From positions 1 to 57,682 of the forward strand of contig CAMDQL010000003.1 in NCBI GenBank assembly GCA_945905915.1: a DNA stretch of 57,682 bases, written 5' to 3'. Shown one piece after another: positions 16,804 to 25,154 of the stretch (positions are counted from its first letter, which is position 1; each line of letters begins with the position of its first letter). The notes beneath the pieces are model-generated. The model saw only the letters and a program-made list of their open reading frames with translations, made no database searches and was not told where the DNA came from. Made by a program: the position numbers and the translations under genes. Source of the DNA: Flavobacterium psychrophilum. Its GTDB lineage: Bacteria; Bacteroidota; Bacteroidia; Flavobacteriales; Flavobacteriaceae.

Positions 16804-18363
16804 TTTCGCAATATTTACCGCTCTTGTTTCTCTAATTACCGTAATTTTTACTTGACCTGGATAGGTCATTTCGGTTTGAATTTTTTGAGAAATTTCGAAT
16901 GATAAGTTGGAAGCAGCATCATCGGATACTTTTTCACTTTCAACAATTACACGAAGTTCTCTACCTGCCTGAATTGCATAGGCATTTTTAACGCCATTAA
17001 ATCCGAAAGCAATTTCTTCTAGGTCTTTCAAACGTTGAATATAAGAGTCTAAAACTTGACGTCTTGCGCCTGGTCTAGCACCAGATATTGCATCACAAAC
17101 TTGAATAATTGGAGAAATCAATGATTTCATTTCAATTTCGTCGTGGTGTGCTCCAATTGCATTACAAACTTCTTCTTTTTCACCATATTTTTCAGCCCAT
17201 TGCATCCCTAAAATTGCGTGAGGCAATTCACTTTCTGTATCGGGAACTTTACCAATATCGTGTAATAAACCTGCTCTTTTAGCTAATTTAACGTTAAGAC
17301 CAAGTTCTGCAGCCATAATTCCACAAAGCTTAGCTACTTCTCTAGAGTGTTGTAATAAATTTTGCCCGTATGAAGAGCGGTATTTCATTCTACCCACTAC
17401 TTTAATTAATTCTGGGTGTAATCCATGGATTCCTAAATCAATTACGGTACGTTTTCCCGTTTCGATAATTTCTTCATCTATTTGTTTAGCAGTTTTAGCT
17501 ACTACTTCTTCAATTCTTGCTGGGTGAATTCTTCCGTCAGTTACTAATTTGTGTAATGCTAAACGGGCGATTTCTCTTCGAACTGGGTCAAAACAAGAAA
17601 GAATAATAGCTTCTGGTGTGTCGTCAACTATGATTTCAACACCTGTTGCAGCTTCTAATGCTCTAATGTTACGTCCTTCACGTCCAATAATTCTTCCTTT
17701 AACATCATCCGATTCTATATTGAAAACAGATACGCAGTTTTCTACAGCTTCTTCTGTTCCAACGCGTTGAATGGTGCTGATGATAATTTTCTTAGCTTCT
17801 TGATGTGCAGTCAATTTAGCTTCTTCAACGGTATCTTGTATAAAAGACATAGCGTTTGTTTTAGCTTCGGCTTTTAAGCTTTCAACTAATTGTTCTTTTG
17901 CTTCGTCAGCAGATAAACCAGAAATTGTTTCTAATTGTTCTACTTGGTTTTTGTGCAAACGATCAATTTCTTGTTGTTTTTTCTCAAATACTTCAATTTT
18001 TGCTGAATATTCTACGATTTTAGCCTCCGCATCATCATTAACTTTTTTAGCTTTTGCCAATTCATTAGAAATTTGAGATTCTTTATCTCTAATTCTTTTT
18101 TCAGCTTCAGCGGTTTTTTTATCACGAGAAAGAATAACTTCTTCGTGTTCAGCTTTTAATTCTAAAAAGCGTTCTTTAGCTTGAAGAATTTTTTCTTTTT
18201 TAGTAGTTTCTGCTTCTATGTTAGCGTCTTTTAAAATTGAACTGGCTTCTTTTTTAGCATTCTTTACAAGGTTTGAGACGTTACTTCTTTCTAAAAATTT
18301 AGCTCCTCCAAAACCACCTCCAAGACCAGCTGCTAATCCAATTACTATACTTAATATATCCAT
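16801..18363 (-). CDS. rny: Ribonuclease Y
   Basis: A 520-residue membrane-anchored endoribonuclease starting mRNA decay. An N-terminal hydrophobic segment ([16 protein letters not shown]) anchors it, followed by a long Lys/Glu/Ala coiled coil to about residue 200, a KH RNA-binding domain ([19 protein letters not shown]) and a metal-dependent HD domain ([10 protein letters not shown]). Length matches the family. It lies downstream of a probable 6S RNA and zapA on the same strand. Confidence 0.96.
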   Translation of the reverse strand: MDILSIVIGLAAGLGGGFGGAKFLERSNVSNLVKNAKKEASSILKDANIEAETTKKEKILQAKERFLELKAEHEEVILSRDKKTAEAEKRIRDKESQISNELAKAKKVNDDAEAKIVEYSAKIEVFEKKQQEIDRLHKNQVEQLETISGLSADEAKEQLVESLKAEAKTNAMSFIQDTVEEAKLTAHQEAKKIIISTIQRVGTEEAVENCVSVFNIESDDVKGRIIGREGRNIRALEAATGVEIIVDDTPEAIILSCFDPVRREIARLALHKLVTDGRIHPARIEEVVAKTAKQIDEEIIETGKRTVIDLGIHGLHPELIKVVGRMKYRSSYGQNLLQHSREVAKLCGIMAAELGLNVKLAKRAGLLHDIGKVPDTESELPHAILGMQWAEKYGEKEEVCNAIGAHHDEIEMKSLISPIIQVCDAISGARPGARRQVLDSYIQRLKDLEEIAFGFNGVKNAYAIQAGRELRVIVESEKVSDDAASNLSFEISQKIQTEMTYPGQVKITVIRETRAVNIAK

Positions 18364-18393
18364 GATATGTGTTAAAAAAATTATATAAAAAAA

Positions 18394-18543
18394 GCCTACA
18401 TTAGGTTTTTGTATAAACTCGGTTATACAAGATTTAAGTTAACTCGCAGTTCAAACTTCCCACTAAAGGGCCTGTTATAGTTGCAAAGATTCACTCGTTT
18501 AATTTGTTAGTGTTGAGTTTATCAAATATATACTAATGTAGGC
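18394..18543 (-). ncRNA. ssrS: Probable 6S RNA
   Basis: The zapA-rny spacer contains a perfect 11-bp inverted repeat, GCCTACATTAG (18533-18543, minus) with CTAATGTAGGC (18394-18404), enclosing a second nested pairing, ATAAACTC with GAGTTTAT (18515-18522 / 18413-18420), plus four more pairs. The middle is largely unpaired with a small CCC..GGG hairpin. The 3' arm is followed by seven T. A long rod with a central bubble, about 150 nt, directly downstream of zapA is the layout of 6S RNA in Proteobacteria. I see no TAnnTTTG just upstream of 18543, so the 5' end may come from processing. An rny leader is the main alternative. Confidence 0.6.
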
Positions 18544-18572
18544 AGTATTGTATTTATTGTGTAAGAACGTAT

Positions 18573-18866
18573 TTATTTTGAGAGTAACTCACTCAGTTTT
18601 TTATCTAGATTTTGCAATCTAGTTAAAGTAGTTTCACTAGTTTGAGAAGTAGTAATTTGTTTTTGTTCCACTTGGGCTGCAAATTGAAGCGCACACATGG
18701 CTAAAACGTCTTGTTTGTCTCTCACGGCATAGCTTTGTTCAAACTGTTTAATCATTGCATCAATTTTTTTAGAAGCACTTCTAAGTCCTTCTTCTTGAGA
18801 TGGCTCCACTGTTAGTGGATATACGCGATCTGCAATTGATAGTTTAATTTTTAGTTTTTCACTCAT
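18573..18866 (-). CDS. zapA: Cell division protein ZapA
   Basis: A 97-residue protein that bundles FtsZ at the division ring. The N-terminal strand-rich part (KIKLSIADRVYPLTVEPSQEEGLRSAS, KIDAMIKQFEQSY) and the C-terminal coiled coil fit the ZapA family, as does the DVLAMCALQFAAQ block. It starts 7 bp after the coiled-coil gene and precedes the 6S-like RNA, keeping the zapA-ssrS neighbourhood known elsewhere. Confidence 0.93.
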   Translation of the reverse strand: MSEKLKIKLSIADRVYPLTVEPSQEEGLRSASKKIDAMIKQFEQSYAVRDKQDVLAMCALQFAAQVEQKQITTSQTSETTLTRLQNLDKKLSELLSK

Positions 18867-18873
18867 ATTCTTT

Positions 18874-19164
18874 CTAATCAGAAAGTTGTGCTATACAATA
18901 ATCGATTTCTCGAATTAATGAATTTATTTTGAGTTTTGTTTCTCGTTTATTTTCTTCACTGCCTAACACTGAATTCACCATTTTTAGAGTATCTAACTGA
19001 TTTTTAAAAGAATCTATTTCAACTGATTGTTGCTGTTGCATTTTTTTAGAAAGCAACAATTCTTCTTGTAATTCTGAGTTTTTCTTTTCAAGTTGAATCA
19101 GTTTTTGATTGAGCTTGAAAAATTTAACTTCTAGAGAATCAATTAATTCAGATAATCCATTCAT
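18874..19164 (-). CDS. Coiled-coil protein, possible ZapB-like partner
   Basis: A 96-residue protein that is almost entirely predicted coiled coil: leucine/isoleucine heptads from residue 3 to about 70 (LIDSLEVKFFKLNQKLIQLEKKN) rich in Glu, Lys and Gln. No signal peptide or membrane segment. It is 7 bp upstream of zapA in one transcript. Size and coiled-coil nature recall ZapB, which bridges ZapA to the nucleoid in gammaproteobacteria, but the assignment rests on context only. Confidence 0.75.
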   Translation of the reverse strand: MNGLSELIDSLEVKFFKLNQKLIQLEKKNSELQEELLLSKKMQQQQSVEIDSFKNQLDTLKMVNSVLGSEENKRETKLKINSLIREIDYCIAQLSD

Positions 19165-19192
19165 TAATGATGAAATTCATTTCAATAAGTCA

Positions 19193-19200
19193 CAAAGTTA
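19193..19200 (-). promoter_or_regulatory. TAnnTTTG promoter for the zapA unit
   Basis: TAACTTTG on the minus strand, with TTG (19221-19223) 20 bp upstream; the leader to the ATG at 19164 is about 25 nt. Confidence 0.7.
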
Positions 19201-19356
19201 GCATTAGTATTCAAAAATAGCAACAGTTTTAGATAAATTTTATAATTAAATTTTATTTTGCTGTAAGTATTTGATTTTTAGCTTCTTGATTTGTTCTTTA
19301 TTTTTAATAGCTTTAACTAATATTTTTTTACTATTTTAGCATTAAACTCATGTTTT

Positions 19357-21042
19357 ATGAAATTTGTATTAGCCCTACTTTTAGTCCCTTTTTTAGCAGT
19401 CAGTCAGGAAAATTATCCACAGGATGTTTTTCAATCGCCTCTAGCTATTTCATTAGATATTTCAGGTTCTTTCGCAGAATTGCGCAGTAATCATTTTCAT
19501 TCAGGATTAGATTTTAAAACTTCAGGAGTAGAAGGATTGCCCGTTTTTGCTACAGGAGACGGTTATGTTTCTCGAATCAAAATTTCACCTTTTGGCTATG
19601 GAAAAGCTATTTATATAACACATCCTAATGGTTATACTTCAGTTTATGGGCATTTACAAAAAGCAAACGGCGCTATTCAGGAGTTAATTAAGAAAAAGCA
19701 ATATCAAGAACAATCTTTTGAAGTAGAAATGTATCTTTATCCAACAGAATTACCCGTAAAAAAAGGCGACGTTATTGCGTTTTCTGGAAATACTGGCGGT
19801 AGTGGTGCCCCTCATTTGCATTTTGAATTTAGAGATACAAAATCGGAGCAAATTATCAATCCAATGCATTTTGGATTTAAAAAAATGATTAAAGATGAAC
19901 GAAAACCAATTATTCAAGGCATTGTAGTTTATCCGTTAGATTCTACAACTGTAAATAATGCACAAAAACCCATCAATATTTCATTTAACAAACAAGCCGA
20001 TGGCAATTATTTATGCACGAAAGTTAAAGCAAACGGCAGAATAGCTTTTGGAATCAATGCCTATGATTACTGTACAAATGCCTACAATAAAAACGGCTTG
20101 TATAAAGTGAAAGCGTATCTTAATGGGGTGCTACAATATCAATATGGGTTTGATACTTTTGCTTTCGATGAATCAAGATATATCAACAATTTTATAGATT
20201 ATGATCGTTTTCATTATATGGGACAGCGTGTTCAAAAATTGTTTGAATTAAGTAGCTATCCGCTTTCTATAGTTGCCGGAAATACAAAAGATGGTACGTT
20301 GAAAATACTTCCTAATTCCAATTATTCCTATCGGGTTGAATTATATGATTTCCATCAAAATAAAATTGAATTAATTATTCCCATTGAATACGGCGTTCAA
20401 GTTCCTGCCATAAAAAAGACAATTCAGAAAACACCTTATTTTGTGAAAGCTAAAACTGAATCTATTTTTGAGAAAGGAAATGTAACGGTTTATGTTCCTG
20501 AAAATTCATTTTATGCCAATTTTTATATGAATTTTGATGTGAATAATGATATTGCAACGTTGCATGATGATAGTGTGCCGGTGCATAAAAATATTACGTT
20601 AACGTTTAATGATGTTTCTGGTTTAACTGAAGAACAATTGAGTAAAACCTACATTGCAACTTTAGACGGATATAAATTAGATTTTAATAAAACCACCCGA
20701 AAAGGAAATTCATTCTCCACAAAAATTAAGACATTAGGAAAATATAAGTTGGCACAAGATTCTATTCCACCCCGAATTTATAATGTAAACTTTGTTGAAG
20801 GAAAAACATTAAAAGATCAAAAAACGTTAAGTGTTTCAGTAGCAGATTTGCATTCGGATATTGCCAATTATTCAGCCTATTTGAATGGAAAATGGATTTT
20901 AATGGAGTATGATTACAAAACAAAACGACTTACACACAATTTAGAGGATGCAATTTACGTTCAAGGTAGAAATGATTTCAAAATTATTGTAACAGATAGT
21001 TTGCAAAATTCTGCTACCTTTGAATCGTATTTTTTTAAATAA
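19357..21042 (+). CDS. M23 family metallopeptidase
   Basis: A 561-residue secreted protein. Signal peptide MKFVLALLLVPFLAVSQ, then an M23 (LytM) zinc peptidase domain at residues about 40-165: HSGLDF supplies His48 and Asp52, GYTSVYGHL lies near 92-100, and HLHFEF supplies His153 and His155. These are the zinc and catalytic residues of peptidoglycan endopeptidases, so activity is likely retained. The remaining 390 residues are beta-rich and unassigned, probably Ig-like. It is followed 15 bp later by a TonB-dependent receptor in the same frame. Confidence 0.92.
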   Translation: MKFVLALLLVPFLAVSQENYPQDVFQSPLAISLDISGSFAELRSNHFHSGLDFKTSGVEGLPVFATGDGYVSRIKISPFGYGKAIYITHPNGYTSVYGHLQKANGAIQELIKKKQYQEQSFEVEMYLYPTELPVKKGDVIAFSGNTGGSGAPHLHFEFRDTKSEQIINPMHFGFKKMIKDERKPIIQGIVVYPLDSTTVNNAQKPINISFNKQADGNYLCTKVKANGRIAFGINAYDYCTNAYNKNGLYKVKAYLNGVLQYQYGFDTFAFDESRYINNFIDYDRFHYMGQRVQKLFELSSYPLSIVAGNTKDGTLKILPNSNYSYRVELYDFHQNKIELIIPIEYGVQVPAIKKTIQKTPYFVKAKTESIFEKGNVTVYVPENSFYANFYMNFDVNNDIATLHDDSVPVHKNITLTFNDVSGLTEEQLSKTYIATLDGYKLDFNKTTRKGNSFSTKIKTLGKYKLAQDSIPPRIYNVNFVEGKTLKDQKTLSVSVADLHSDIANYSAYLNGKWILMEYDYKTKRLTHNLEDAIYVQGRNDFKIIVTDSLQNSATFESYFFK

Positions 21043-21057
21043 TTAAAACCGATACTT

Positions 21058-23520
21058 TTGAAAAAAATCAGTTTATTTCTTTTTTTTAGTTTGTTTTCTA
21101 TCATTTCTTTTGCCCAAAAAGCGAGAGTCAAAGGGGTTATTTTAGACGAATTAAAAAACCCTGTAGAGCAAGTTAAGGTTACTGCTTTAGATAAAATTAC
21201 GTTTACCAATGAAAATGGTTTTTATACAATCGAGGTACCTGCTAATCAAAAAGTCTCTCTTATTTTTTCACATCAATCATTTAAGAATAGCACAATTTCT
21301 ATTGAGTTAAAACCCAATGAGGATTTTGAATTGAATCCTGTCATGAGTGCTAAAATTGAACAAATGGGCGAGCTGGTAATCACAAGCGACAGCAAAAAAC
21401 GTATTGAAGGTTTAACAACTATAGATCCTGTAATTATTCGAATGATTCCGGGGGCTAATGCAGGTATAGAAAATATTATTAAAACATTACCAGGGGTGTA
21501 TTCAAACAATGAATTGAGTACATCTTATGCCGTAAGAGGCGGAAATTATGATGAAAATTTAGTTTACGTTAACGAAATTGAAGTATATCGCCCTTTTTTA
21601 ATTCGATCTGGTCAACAAGAAGGGTTGAGTTTTACCAACACTGACATGGTAGAAAATGTTGATTTTTCTGCAGGGGGTTTTCAATCAAAATATGGTGATA
21701 AATTATCTTCTGTGCTCGACATCACGTATCGAAACCCTAAAAGTTTTAAATCCCGAATGGAAGCAAGTCTTTTAGGCGGAAGTATTACTGCAGAGGGTGT
21801 TTCTAAAAATCAAAAATGGTCAAATATAACTGGTATTCGATATAGAGATAATAGTTTGCTAGTCAACAGTCAAGAAACAGAAACTAATTTTAAACCTACT
21901 TTTTTTGATGTGCAAACCTTGGTCAATTTTAATGCATCTACCAAGTGGAACTTCAGTTTTTTAGGAAATATCTCTCAAAATAAATATAACTATCAACCTT
22001 TAAGTCGGCAAACAAATTTTGGTACGGTTAGCGAACCAATAGCGCTTTTAGTGTATTATGAAGGGCAAGAAAACGACAATTATTTAACACTTTTTGGTGC
22101 TGGAAAAGCGGTTTATCAGTACAATGAGAAAAATAAATTAAAATTTATAGCTTCAACTTATCACACACAAGAACAAGAATATTATGATATTTTAGCGCAA
22201 TATCGTTTAGGTGAAGTGGATGCAAATATTGGTTCAGAAACATTTGGTAATGTAGTTTATTCGCGAGGAATTGGTTCTCAATTAACACATGCACGAAATG
22301 ATTTAGATGCTTTAATTGTTAATGCTGAAGTCAAAGGATTTCATGAAATTACTAAAAAATCACAGATTGAATGGGGCGCTAAATTTACGCTAGAAGATAT
22401 TAGAGATAGAATTGTCGAATGGGAAGTTATTGATTCAGCAGGATTTTCATTACCAAATCCTATTTTAGATTATCAAAATGACCAACCCTATAATCCATAT
22501 GTTGGACCACTAGCGCCTTATCAAAGCGTAAGAGCTACCAATTTTACGCGAATCAATCGTTTTTCAGGATACTTTCAGTGGAATCGAAGAGGTAAAATTG
22601 GCAATCATAGTTATTGGTTAAATGCCGGAGTTCGCGGACACCAATGGCAAGTTGATGCCGATGGTAGACCAAAAGGAAATAGTCAAATGACTTTTTCACC
22701 TCGAGTTCAGTTTGCGTTTAAACCTGATTGGGATAAAGATATATTGTTTAGATTGTCTGGCGGATTGTATCATCAACCCCCGTTTTATAGAGAATTGCGC
22801 GATTATAATGGGGTAGTGCAAACTAATGTGAAAGCGCAACAATCATTTCATTTAGTATTGAGTAGCGATTATAGTTTTAAAATGTGGACGCGCCCTTTTA
22901 AATTGATTACAGAAGCGTATTATAAAAATTTAACTAACGTAAATACATATACGATTGATAATGTAAGAATTCGATATCGTGCAAATAATGAAGCAACCGC
23001 TTATGCTTATGGTTTCGATGCGCGTTTAAATGGTGAATTTGTGCCAGGAACGGAATCTTGGTTCAGTTTTGGCTATATGCAAACCGAAGAAAATCAAAAT
23101 AATAAAGGGTTTATAGCTCGTCCTACTGATCAGAGGCTGAAATTCGGAATGTTATTTCAAGATTATATGCCTAATATTCCCAACCTTAAATTATACTTAA
23201 ATTTGGTTTATAACACCGGATTACCTGGTGGTTCTCCATCATATGCTGATCCTTACAATTATCAATTACGATTAAATGATTATCGAAGAGCCGATATAGG
23301 ATTTTCATTTGTTTTTAAAGATGAAAAAATTAAATCAAGTATAAAGTGGTTAAAGCCTTTTGACGAATTTTCATTAGGATTAGAAATTTTTAATTTGTTT
23401 AATAATCAAAATTCAATTACAAATACTTGGGTTAGAGACGTATATACTAAATCGCAATATGGTATTCCAAACTACATGACCACTCGTGTTTTTAATTTGA
23501 AATTTATTGCAAGGCTGTAA
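21058..23520 (+). CDS. TonB-dependent receptor with carboxypeptidase-regulatory domain (TTG start)
   Basis: An 820-residue outer-membrane receptor. Signal peptide KKISLFLFFSLFSIISFAQ, carboxypeptidase-regulatory domain at about 22-100 (GVILDELKNPVEQVKVTALD), plug domain (IENIIKTLPGVYSNNELSTSYAVRGGNYDENLVYVNEIE is its core), then a barrel with typical strands ending NLKFIARL. No ATG or GTG lies between the in-frame stop of the upstream gene and the signal peptide, so TTG at 21058 must be the start. Substrate unknown; no SusD partner is adjacent. Co-transcribed with the M23 peptidase. Confidence 0.92.
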   Translation: MKKISLFLFFSLFSIISFAQKARVKGVILDELKNPVEQVKVTALDKITFTNENGFYTIEVPANQKVSLIFSHQSFKNSTISIELKPNEDFELNPVMSAKIEQMGELVITSDSKKRIEGLTTIDPVIIRMIPGANAGIENIIKTLPGVYSNNELSTSYAVRGGNYDENLVYVNEIEVYRPFLIRSGQQEGLSFTNTDMVENVDFSAGGFQSKYGDKLSSVLDITYRNPKSFKSRMEASLLGGSITAEGVSKNQKWSNITGIRYRDNSLLVNSQETETNFKPTFFDVQTLVNFNASTKWNFSFLGNISQNKYNYQPLSRQTNFGTVSEPIALLVYYEGQENDNYLTLFGAGKAVYQYNEKNKLKFIASTYHTQEQEYYDILAQYRLGEVDANIGSETFGNVVYSRGIGSQLTHARNDLDALIVNAEVKGFHEITKKSQIEWGAKFTLEDIRDRIVEWEVIDSAGFSLPNPILDYQNDQPYNPYVGPLAPYQSVRATNFTRINRFSGYFQWNRRGKIGNHSYWLNAGVRGHQWQVDADGRPKGNSQMTFSPRVQFAFKPDWDKDILFRLSGGLYHQPPFYRELRDYNGVVQTNVKAQQSFHLVLSSDYSFKMWTRPFKLITEAYYKNLTNVNTYTIDNVRIRYRANNEATAYAYGFDARLNGEFVPGTESWFSFGYMQTEENQNNKGFIARPTDQRLKFGMLFQDYMPNIPNLKLYLNLVYNTGLPGGSPSYADPYNYQLRLNDYRRADIGFSFVFKDEKIKSSIKWLKPFDEFSLGLEIFNLFNNQNSITNTWVRDVYTKSQYGIPNYMTTRVFNLKFIARL

Positions 23521-23535
23521 TTCATCACTTTTTAG

Positions 23536-23543
23536 TACATTTG
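23536..23543 (+). promoter_or_regulatory. TAnnTTTG promoter for lipoprotein gene
   Basis: TACATTTG, 20 bp before the ATG at 23564. It supports that ATG over an upstream in-frame TTG. Confidence 0.7.
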
Positions 23544-23563
23544 ACTATAAAAAAATAGATCGT

Positions 23564-24274
23564 ATGCGTATCATTTTATCATTTGCTTTATTACTTTCAT
23601 TGATAAGTTGTAAGCAAGAAAAAGAAACTCCAAAAGTGAGTTACGAAGAAAATAAGACAAGTCAATCAACAACACCTAAAGATTCTTCCGAATTTAAAGT
23701 GGCTGATTTACCTATATTAATGGAAGGAAGCAATTATCTTATTCATCCCATAGGAGATGTTCGTGTCTATGATGTTGAAGGAAGAACTTACGGAAGCAGT
23801 AAAGCAAATCAAATAAGTTATGCGATTTCAAATTATAATCGATTTGAGATTACAGGATTTTTGGATAATTTGAATTTCCAGCACATCGATTCTACTCAAG
23901 TTAAGCCGTTGACAAATCAGAAAATCCAAATTCAATCCGCCACTTTCTTAAATACACTAGCCGCTAAAACTAAAAAACAAATTATGGTTTACACGTTAGT
24001 CGATGCAGATACTAATAAAGATGGAAAAATCAATCAAAACGACATCAGATCTCTTTATTTAAGTACCACTAGCGGTACAAAATTCACTAAAATATCATCC
24101 GATTTTCAGGAAGTAATTGATTGGAATATTATTGAAAAAACAAGTCGTTTGTATTTTAGAAGTATTGAAGATGTAAATAAAAACGGCGCTTTTGATAAAA
24201 ATGATAAAGTACATTATCATTATGTTAATATGTTAGCCAACGATTGGAAAGTGGAAATGTATACTCCGAATTAG
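23564..24274 (+). CDS. Lipoprotein with EF-hand/dockerin-like calcium loops
   Basis: A 236-residue predicted lipoprotein: MRIILSFALLLSLISCKQEKE has a lipobox with Cys16. A longer frame to 23507 overlaps the receptor and lacks a start-site logic. Two calcium-loop-like segments are visible, DADTNKDGKINQNDI and EDVNKNGAFDKNDKVHY, resembling paired EF-hand or dockerin motifs. The rest is beta-rich and unassigned. Likely surface or periplasmic; whether it works with the neighbouring TonB receptor is not known, since it has its own promoter. Confidence 0.8.
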   Translation: MRIILSFALLLSLISCKQEKETPKVSYEENKTSQSTTPKDSSEFKVADLPILMEGSNYLIHPIGDVRVYDVEGRTYGSSKANQISYAISNYNRFEITGFLDNLNFQHIDSTQVKPLTNQKIQIQSATFLNTLAAKTKKQIMVYTLVDADTNKDGKINQNDIRSLYLSTTSGTKFTKISSDFQEVIDWNIIEKTSRLYFRSIEDVNKNGAFDKNDKVHYHYVNMLANDWKVEMYTPN

Positions 24275-24303
24275 AGTTTTCCTTTGTTGAAATTACATTT
24301 TTT

Positions 24304-25005
24304 CTAAATCAAAATATCACTCTCTAAGTCCGATTTCTCAATTTCTATTTTAAAATCGAGTTTTGAAACTAATTCAATGACTAGTTTTTTGTACCAGTTT
24401 TCACTTTTTGGGTGAATGTAAATTTTTTCAATTAATTGGTTCAGATCAACGTTAATTTTCAATCCTTCATTTACCGAAATATTTTGAGCACTTACGTCAG
24501 AAATAATGCGTACTTCTCGTTCATATTGAAAACTTTTTCGTTTGAATAAAAACGGGAAAAAAGTGTCATCAAACGGAATATATTCTTTTTTATAATCGAT
24601 ATAATTAACGTTACCAATATATTGTTCAATCCTATTTTCTAGTCGTAAAGCTTCTTTTAAACGCCCAATTGTAGATTGAATTGCTAAACCTTCGTTGTTT
24701 TTTGTGAAAATTTGCCACATCGCAAACGATTCATATTCGTTGATGTGCCAACTACTGATGACTACTTTTTCGCGATGCGATTTATAATAGTCTAAAAACT
24801 TCGGATTATTTGCGGCAATTTTTTTGATTTCCTCAAAGGTAGGTTCAGAAAAAGTACCTTCATATTGATCTTCAAACTTGTCAGAACGCGACATAAACAG
24901 TTGTTGCGACAACAACATGTCTAAAAACTTAGACAAGTCCAAATATTTCCAAACAATAGTATTATTGTCTTCGGGTAATGTAATATTTGAGCTGTTGATG
25001 TACAT
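24304..25005 (-). CDS. DUF2971 family protein
   Basis: A 233-residue soluble protein of the DUF2971 family. The diagnostic start is WKYLDLSKFLDMLLSQQLFMSRSDKFEDQYEG, later SSWHINEYESFAMWQIFTKN and KRKSFQYEREVRII near residue 165. Function is unknown; members are scattered among bacteria and often linked to accessory regions. It has its own promoter (25022-25029). No transfer sign beyond its patchy family distribution. Confidence 0.85.
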   Translation of the reverse strand: MYINSSNITLPEDNNTIVWKYLDLSKFLDMLLSQQLFMSRSDKFEDQYEGTFSEPTFEEIKKIAANNPKFLDYYKSHREKVVISSWHINEYESFAMWQIFTKNNEGLAIQSTIGRLKEALRLENRIEQYIGNVNYIDYKKEYIPFDDTFFPFLFKRKSFQYEREVRIISDVSAQNISVNEGLKINVDLNQLIEKIYIHPKSENWYKKLVIELVSKLDFKIEIEKSDLESDILI

Positions 25006-25021
25006 TTTTCAGATTCAGTTA

Positions 25022-25029
25022 CAAATTTA
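25022..25029 (-). promoter_or_regulatory. TAnnTTTG promoter for DUF2971 gene
   Basis: TAAATTTG on the minus strand 16 bp before the ATG at 25005. Confidence 0.65.
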
Positions 25030-25130
25030 AAGTCAAAATTGTTACACAAAGTTACACTAAGATAAACGCAAAGTCACACAAAGTAAAAAAATCTATTTAA
25101 AATCAGCGTTTCGCTTTATTCAAGTTGCTA

Positions 25131-25154
25131 AACTCCTAACTTCCAACTTTTACT
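25131..25154. repeat. Period-7 array (AACT type) at the end of the ABC exporter gene
   Basis: AACT units begin at 25131, 25138 and 25145, with ACTC at 25152. The array runs across the stop codon of the ABC exporter. A separate 10-bp near-repeat (GTTACACAAA/GTTACACTAA) lies at about 25040-25062. Confidence 0.7.

Noticed and set aside
23507..23563. N-terminal extension of the lipoprotein gene
   Set aside because: It would start inside the receptor gene, precede the promoter motif and hide the lipobox signal peptide.
25040..25090. Short GTTACACAAA near-repeats as a regulatory array
   Set aside because: Only two to three imperfect copies in AT-rich DNA; could be chance or a decayed array.
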